Below, piece after piece: positions 60,447 to 64,000 of a DNA stretch of 64,000 bases. Position 1 is the first letter of the stretch. Each line of letters opens with the position of its first letter. Source of the stretch: Streptomyces sp. NBC_00223. Its GTDB lineage: Bacteria > Actinomycetota > Actinomycetes > Streptomycetales > Streptomycetaceae. Location of the stretch: assembly GCF_036199905.1 (NCBI RefSeq), contig NZ_CP108109.1, positions 4,387,501 to 4,451,500 on the forward strand, in the 5' to 3' direction. The notes under the pieces are model-generated. The model was not told where the DNA came from, ran no database searches, and saw only the letters and a list, made by a program, of their open reading frames with translations. Both the position numbers and the translations under genes were made by a program.

Positions 60447-60905
60447 TCACCGCTCGTGCAGGATGGTGGGCCGGGTGACGGGGACGACGGTGAGGAGGCC
60501 GTCGAGGCCCTTGTAGTCGTCGGGGTTGGTGGTGAAGAGAGGGAGCTCTTCGGCGATGGCGATGGCGGCGATCATGAGGTCGGCGACACGGCGGCGTGGT
60601 TTGCGGCCGGCGCCGATCACGGCGGCGCAGACCCTGCCGTAGAGGCGGGCGGCTTCGGTGTCGAAGGGGATGGGGTCGAACTCGTTCTCGGCGCGTTGCA
60701 GGATGTCCAGACGCCGGCCCCTTTCCGCGTGCTCGTCGTAGTCGCTCTGCTCCTCGTTCCTGCGCACTTCGTGGGGTCCCGCGGAGAGTTCGGCCAGGGT
60801 GATGGCGCTGATCGCCACCTCGGCGGGGAGTTCCGCGGGGTCGAGCCATTTGCGCAGGATGACGATGTTGGTGTCGAGCAGGCCCTGCGCGTACTCAACG
60901 GCCAT
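60447..60905 (-). CDS. VapC-type PIN-domain ribonuclease toxin
   Basis: A 152-residue PIN toxin expected to cut RNA when released from its antitoxin. Acidic residues of the active site are Asp11 (LLDTNIVI), the Glu in ITLAELSAG, and the Asp in RRVADLMIAAIA and TNPDDY. ATG at 60905, overlapping the antitoxin stop by 11 bases, the normal toxin-second order. Two degraded copies of its C-terminus occur at 29.9 and 34.0 kb. Confidence 0.9.
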   Translation of the reverse strand: MAVEYAQGLLDTNIVILRKWLDPAELPAEVAISAITLAELSAGPHEVRRNEEQSDYDEHAERGRRLDILQRAENEFDPIPFDTEAARLYGRVCAAVIGAGRKPRRRVADLMIAAIAIAEELPLFTTNPDDYKGLDGLLTVVPVTRPTILHER

Positions 60906-61164
60906 AGGGGTCGTCCGTCTCCTGCTCGGCGGTGGCGTCCTGGTCGGCCCGGAACGCCTCCAGCGAGACGTCCGACGCCGTGCGGGACATGGCCGCGAAC
61001 TCCGCACGCGCAACGAACCGCCTGCGTCGGCGTAGCGGGATCAGCTCCCCGATCTGATGCCCGTCGCGGGTGACGGTGAAGGACTGCCCGCCCTGGACGG
61101 CGTCCATGATCTCTTTGGACCGGCTGCGCAGGTCGCGCTGGGTGATCTCGGGCTGCGCTGACAT
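60895..61164 (-). CDS. Phd/YefM-family antitoxin
   Basis: An 89-residue antitoxin. The N-terminal DNA-binding part reads EITQRDLRSRSKEIMDAVQG and GQSFTVTRDGHQIGELIPLR, typical of Phd/YefM. The acidic C-terminal tail (EAFRADQDATAEQETDDPYG) would wrap the PIN toxin. It is encoded first and overlaps the toxin gene. The inverted and direct repeats just upstream form its likely operator, allowing autorepression. Confidence 0.9.
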   Translation of the reverse strand: MSAQPEITQRDLRSRSKEIMDAVQGGQSFTVTRDGHQIGELIPLRRRRRFVARAEFAAMSRTASDVSLEAFRADQDATAEQETDDPYGR

Positions 61165-61172
61165 GGCTCCAA

Positions 61173-61198
61173 GGTAGCACTTGGTAGCACCAGGTGCT
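61173..61198. promoter_or_regulatory. operator of the Phd/VapC operon
   Basis: GGTAGCAC occurs twice (61173-61180 and 61183-61190), and AGCACCAGGTGCT (61186-61198) is a perfect inverted repeat around one base. It begins nine bases before the antitoxin start codon, between that gene and the divergent nuclease gene, so it may influence both. Confidence 0.7.
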
Positions 61199-61247
61199 CC
61201 GCGACGCGGGCGGGAGCCCTGTCAGACCCCTCAACCAGGCTCGTCGT

Positions 61248-62459
61248 ATGAGCGTGAGATCAGACTTGACCTTGGATGTGCATCTCGGGCGTGTGCTGGA
61301 TGCGGCCGTGCATCCGGACGTGAAAGCGGCTCTCGTGTCAGCGAGACGGCATATGAACAGCGGGAGCAGGGGTCACCGCAGGGGCGGAAAGATCCTTGTC
61401 CACATGCTGGAGGCAGTTCGCCGACGCGCGGCGGACGTCGGCGAGTGGCAGGTCGTCCGGCTCGTTCAGGACTCCTTGGACTACGCCGAAGGACGAATCC
61501 TCCAGCCCGACCTCAATGACCGGTACCGACTGTTCCAGGACGGCGTGCGCAACACGAACCTGCAGAGGGGTGTCGGAAACGTGCTGCGGACCGGATTCAG
61601 GTTTGCCGCAGAGGCGAGCCGCGAGTACGCGGACGCGAAGCCCCAGGCGGGAGTGGACGATCTGATCGCGTACTTCAGCTCGCTCGCGGAGGACGCGCGG
61701 TTCCTTGAGGCACCGGAGGACCGGCCCGGGCGGTATCGCGTTCTCCGGGGAAGGGCCGAGATCGCCGTGTGGCTGGAACGCGTACTGCAGGAACGAGTGG
61801 ACATCGAGGACCCGGAAGAGGCTGCGCGTCGGATCGTCACCTCACCCGAAGCCATTGCTCTTCTTGCCGCCGACACGCAGGGGCAGATGATCTTCAGAGC
61901 GGCGGAGTTGCAGCGCCGAGCGGTCGGCCTGAAGGCTTTGCGCAAGGTCGTGGAGGACACCACGGCTTCCGAACACGCGCTTCAGCGCGCCCTGGAGGGG
62001 CAGCACTGGATCTTCGGCGGGCGGTTCGTCGGAGAGGCAGCCCACCGCAGGCTGGTGCCCGGGGATGAGGTCGACATTCCTCTGATTCGCGGAGACGGCG
62101 CTTTGCACGTAGTCGAGTTGAAGCGCGCAGCGAGCCTGGTCGGCCCGCTGGTGAAGAGGCACCGCGGTTCGTGGGTGCCTACCGCGCAGGTGCACGACGC
62201 CGTCGGCCAGGCGGTGAACTACCTGGTCGGCCTGGACGAGAATCGCTACCGGATCCGCGAGGAACTCGGCATCGAAACCCGCCGGGCCAGCGCGATAGTC
62301 CTGATAGGACACCCCTCGGTCCAACCCTCCGTTCCGGAGGAGTCGATCAACGAGGCACTTCGCACCTTCAATACCCATGTGAATCGCGTGGAGGTGCTTA
62401 CGTACAAGGAGTTGATCGACAACGCCGAGCGTTCCTTGGGCAGCGAGCCTTCGGCGTAA
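61248..62459 (+). CDS. Shedu-like (DUF4263) PD-(D/E)xK nuclease
   Basis: A 403-residue protein. The N-terminal 230 residues are helical and unrecognised. The C-terminal domain shows HWIFGGRFVGEAAHRR, then DEVDIPLIRG (Asp at about 274) and LHVVELKRA (Glu-x-Lys at about 289-291), followed by AVGQAVNYLVGLDENRYRIR. This is the DUF4263 nuclease pattern of the Shedu anti-phage system, in which a single protein suffices. ATG at 61248 has a weak AGG upstream. It diverges from the toxin-antitoxin pair, and both lie between tRNA-like copies B and C. Confidence 0.75.
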   Translation: MSVRSDLTLDVHLGRVLDAAVHPDVKAALVSARRHMNSGSRGHRRGGKILVHMLEAVRRRAADVGEWQVVRLVQDSLDYAEGRILQPDLNDRYRLFQDGVRNTNLQRGVGNVLRTGFRFAAEASREYADAKPQAGVDDLIAYFSSLAEDARFLEAPEDRPGRYRVLRGRAEIAVWLERVLQERVDIEDPEEAARRIVTSPEAIALLAADTQGQMIFRAAELQRRAVGLKALRKVVEDTTASEHALQRALEGQHWIFGGRFVGEAAHRRLVPGDEVDIPLIRGDGALHVVELKRAASLVGPLVKRHRGSWVPTAQVHDAVGQAVNYLVGLDENRYRIREELGIETRRASAIVLIGHPSVQPSVPEESINEALRTFNTHVNRVEVLTYKELIDNAERSLGSEPSA

Positions 62460-62550
62460 TTCCGCAGGCTTCCGTCGAGCCTGCGGCTTGCCCCATTGAA
62501 TCCGCAGCCGAAATCGCCAGAGCGGCTATAGTGGTTTGCGGCCATGAGAA

Positions 62551-62579
62551 AACCCCAGGCTGTTGAACTTGGGGCTTTT
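62551..62579 (-). terminator. terminator hairpin next to tRNA-like copy C
   Basis: Arms CCCCAGG and CTTGGGG with flanking A and T runs, directly past the CCA end of copy C on the minus strand, as at a true tRNA gene end. It would also stop rightward transcription from the nuclease gene. Confidence 0.7.
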
Positions 62580-62582
62580 ATA

Positions 62583-62637
62583 TGGAGCGGATGACGGGAA
62601 TCGAACCCGCGCTCTGAGCTTGGGAATCACGGGGGCT
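62583..62637 (-). repeat. tRNA-Gly 3'-half copy C (attachment-site scar)
   Basis: The best-preserved copy. The minus strand runs from AGCCCCCGTGA into the anticodon loop TTCCCAA, stem GCTC, T-arm GGTTCGATTCC, acceptor strand CATCCGCT and CCA. The anticodon would be CCC (glycine). The preceding sequence does not pair with the stem, so the 5' half is missing and the tRNA is not functional. Confidence 0.75.
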
Positions 62638-63357
62638 TTGTTTACGTAGCTTCTGGGCAGCTGGCTGTTGTGGTTTTTGGGATGCTGGCTGGCAGTCGGG
62701 TGTCTGGCCGCGACTGTCCGTGGAATACTCACATTGAACCAACTCCCGAGAAGGCGACAAAAAGGGCATGGTACCTGCGAAGTCGAATGTCGACTTCCTG
62801 ATGAACAGGGTACAATCGCCATGACCCATCGCCCGGCCGCCGCACAGAGCGGATCCGAACGAGTCGGATGAAGCCCACCGCCTCGACGGCCACAGCGCCT
62901 GCAAGCGTTACGCCGCACAACTTCCGCACCAGTTCCAGTGCTTGGCTCCGTAGAAACTCGCAGGTCAGCCAGAATTCTCCCCGCGCCCGCAGAGATTTTC
63001 CCGTTTCGTGCTCGGGCATCGGGAGGTTCGTCTGTGCTTCTGCGCAAGTGGGGGGTGTTTCCCATCCTCCGCAACGCACTGATGTTCCACCCGACATGAC
63101 CACGGCCTTGCTCCGAGGGCCATTAGCCCCAGTTCACCGTGGAGTTTGGCTAAAGGAAAAAACGTCACACGAAGCAGTTACCGTGGTGGCAGACCCTGAT
63201 TGCTGGGCTCAGCCTCCTGAGTGTGCTACTCAGCACTCGGCGGTGACCTGTCTCGTGCTCCACGAACGATCAGCTGATGGAGTGAGCGACCGCTGCAATG
63301 GCCTTTTCGGTCGAGACGTTTGGCGCGTCGATCGCTTTGAAGCGTGAGTCGCGGCCC
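62638..63357. other. gene-poor stretch to the right of the island
   Basis: About 720 bases with lower G+C than its surroundings. Several frames are open, but none has a ribosome-binding site plus codon bias, and I recognise no protein, repeat or RNA. It may be the junction between the element and older chromosome. Confidence 0.4.
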
Positions 63358-64000
63358 CTATGCGGTGCTCAATTGCGCGATCTCCCGGGCGCAGCCCCAG
63401 GAGAGGGTGACGCCGGCACCGCCATGGCCGTAGTTGTGGAGGATGGTTCTGCTGTTGGCACGGTGTTCGGCTTCGACGCGCACTACTGGACGTGTGGGGC
63501 GGGCGCCGACCCGGTGGGACAGGATGCGGGCTTGTGCGAGGCGGGGTTCGACGGCTGTGCAGCGGTTCAGGATGGCCTCTGCGGCGGATGGGTCGGGGGA
63601 GAGGTCACCTCGGTCGTCAATGGCGGTGCCGCCCAGGACGGCGGTGTCGCCGTGGGGGTAGATGCACAGCAGGTCGGGGGAGGTGCCGGTGTCCTCGGAG
63701 AAGAATTCGGTGAGGCCCGGGTTGGTGACGATCACGTGCTGGCCTCGGATGGGGCGTAGGTCGTTGTCGGCGGCCAGCTGGCGTGTGCCGAGGCCGGAGC
63801 AGTTGACGACGACAGGGCCGAGTGTGGGGTCGTCCAGGTCGGTGATCGTGCCCTGCGTGATGGTGGTGCCGGTCGCGAGCAGGCGGGCCCGCAGGTGATT
63901 GAGGTAGACGGGCATGTCGATGAGGGGGACCTCGAAGCGGTATCCCGTCGTGAAGCCGGTCGGCAGGTCTTCCGGCGGGCACGGCTGGAAGCCGGGCAGC
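63358..64000 (-). CDS. D-amino-acid-oxidase-like FAD-dependent oxidoreductase (C-terminal part)
   Basis: The gene enters from the right edge; its start and FAD-binding GxGxxG N-terminus lie outside. The 213 or so visible residues include TTGYRFEVPLIDMPVYLNHL, VVNCSGLGTRQLAADNDLRP, IRGQHVIVTNP, HRVGARPTRPVVRVE (substrate Arg region) and HNYGHGGAGVTLSWGCA (C-terminal FAD contact). This is the D-amino acid oxidase pattern: oxidative deamination of D-amino acids with hydrogen peroxide release. Stop TAG at 63358. Confidence 0.9.
   Translation of the reverse strand, partial: LPGFQPCPPEDLPTGFTTGYRFEVPLIDMPVYLNHLRARLLATGTTITQGTITDLDDPTLGPVVVNCSGLGTRQLAADNDLRPIRGQHVIVTNPGLTEFFSEDTGTSPDLLCIYPHGDTAVLGGTAIDDRGDLSPDPSAAEAILNRCTAVEPRLAQARILSHRVGARPTRPVVRVEAEHRANSRTILHNYGHGGAGVTLSWGCAREIAQLSTA

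Noticed and set aside
62868..63347. A 159-codon plus-strand open frame right of the island
   Set aside because: No ribosome-binding site, mixed codon use and no recognisable motif.

Overview
The window reads as chromosomal DNA of a Streptomyces-like actinomycete. G+C is very high, codon third positions are almost all G or C, and GTG and TTG starts are common. Twin-arginine and lipoprotein signals are abundant, and many genes belong to typical Streptomyces families: a GH18 chitinase with the known chitinase promoter repeats, a class F sortase, a terpene synthase, LAL and STAND regulators, and an RHS polymorphic toxin with a WXG-like N-terminus. Everything here was read by eye; no database search was run.

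Layout. 0-11.2 kb is mostly on the minus strand and exported: a DUF4232 lipoprotein, a Tat-exported D,D-peptidase, a small LSIGS-repeat protein, a PAP2 membrane protein, a 1.4-kaa multidomain nuclease/phosphatase-fold protein with three chitin-binding repeats, and a Tat phospholipase C coupled to it. 11.7-16.0 kb is an organosulfur uptake and use operon (leader peptide, permease, binding protein, ATPase, TauD-type dioxygenase). 16.4-25.2 kb holds an ABC exporter, a sortase pair, an ECF sigma factor with a membrane partner, the chitinase, a second DUF4232 lipoprotein and an HTH membrane protein. 25.2-33.7 kb has a class I terpene synthase divergent from a LAL regulator, then an HTH/NB-ARC/TPR regulator and a small secreted protein. 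34.2-35.6 kb is an ATPase with a nuclease-like C-terminus behind an AT-rich palindromic operator.

35.9-45.9 kb contains two more sulfur loci, each with its own leader peptide: a flavin monooxygenase with a GNAT protein, and a second binding protein/permease/ATPase set. Copper genes (YcnI and a CopC-CopD fusion) and an unrecognised protein follow. A GH12 endoglucanase lies under a 16-bp palindrome at 46.6 kb.

47.9-62.6 kb looks like an accessory island. Three imperfect copies of the 3' half of a glycine tRNA lie at 47.9, 60.3 and 62.6 kb, with an integrase relic beside the first. Between copies one and two are a secreted beta-propeller protein, a vWA/PP2C/kinase triad (YegL-YegK-YegI type, related to TerY-P systems), a membrane-anchored Mrr-like nuclease, a transposase scrap, and an RHS toxin with a candidate immunity gene. 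Between copies two and three lie a Phd/VapC toxin-antitoxin pair and a Shedu-like (DUF4263) nuclease, together a compact defence cassette. The window ends in a D-amino-acid-oxidase-like gene that runs off the edge.

Decay is visible in several places: a frameshifted fructosamine-kinase tail, a response-regulator relic, two VapC tails and the integrase and transposase fragments. The most promising material for new biology is the tRNA-flanked island, the RHS C-terminal toxin/immunity pair, and the leader-peptide family in front of all three sulfur loci.
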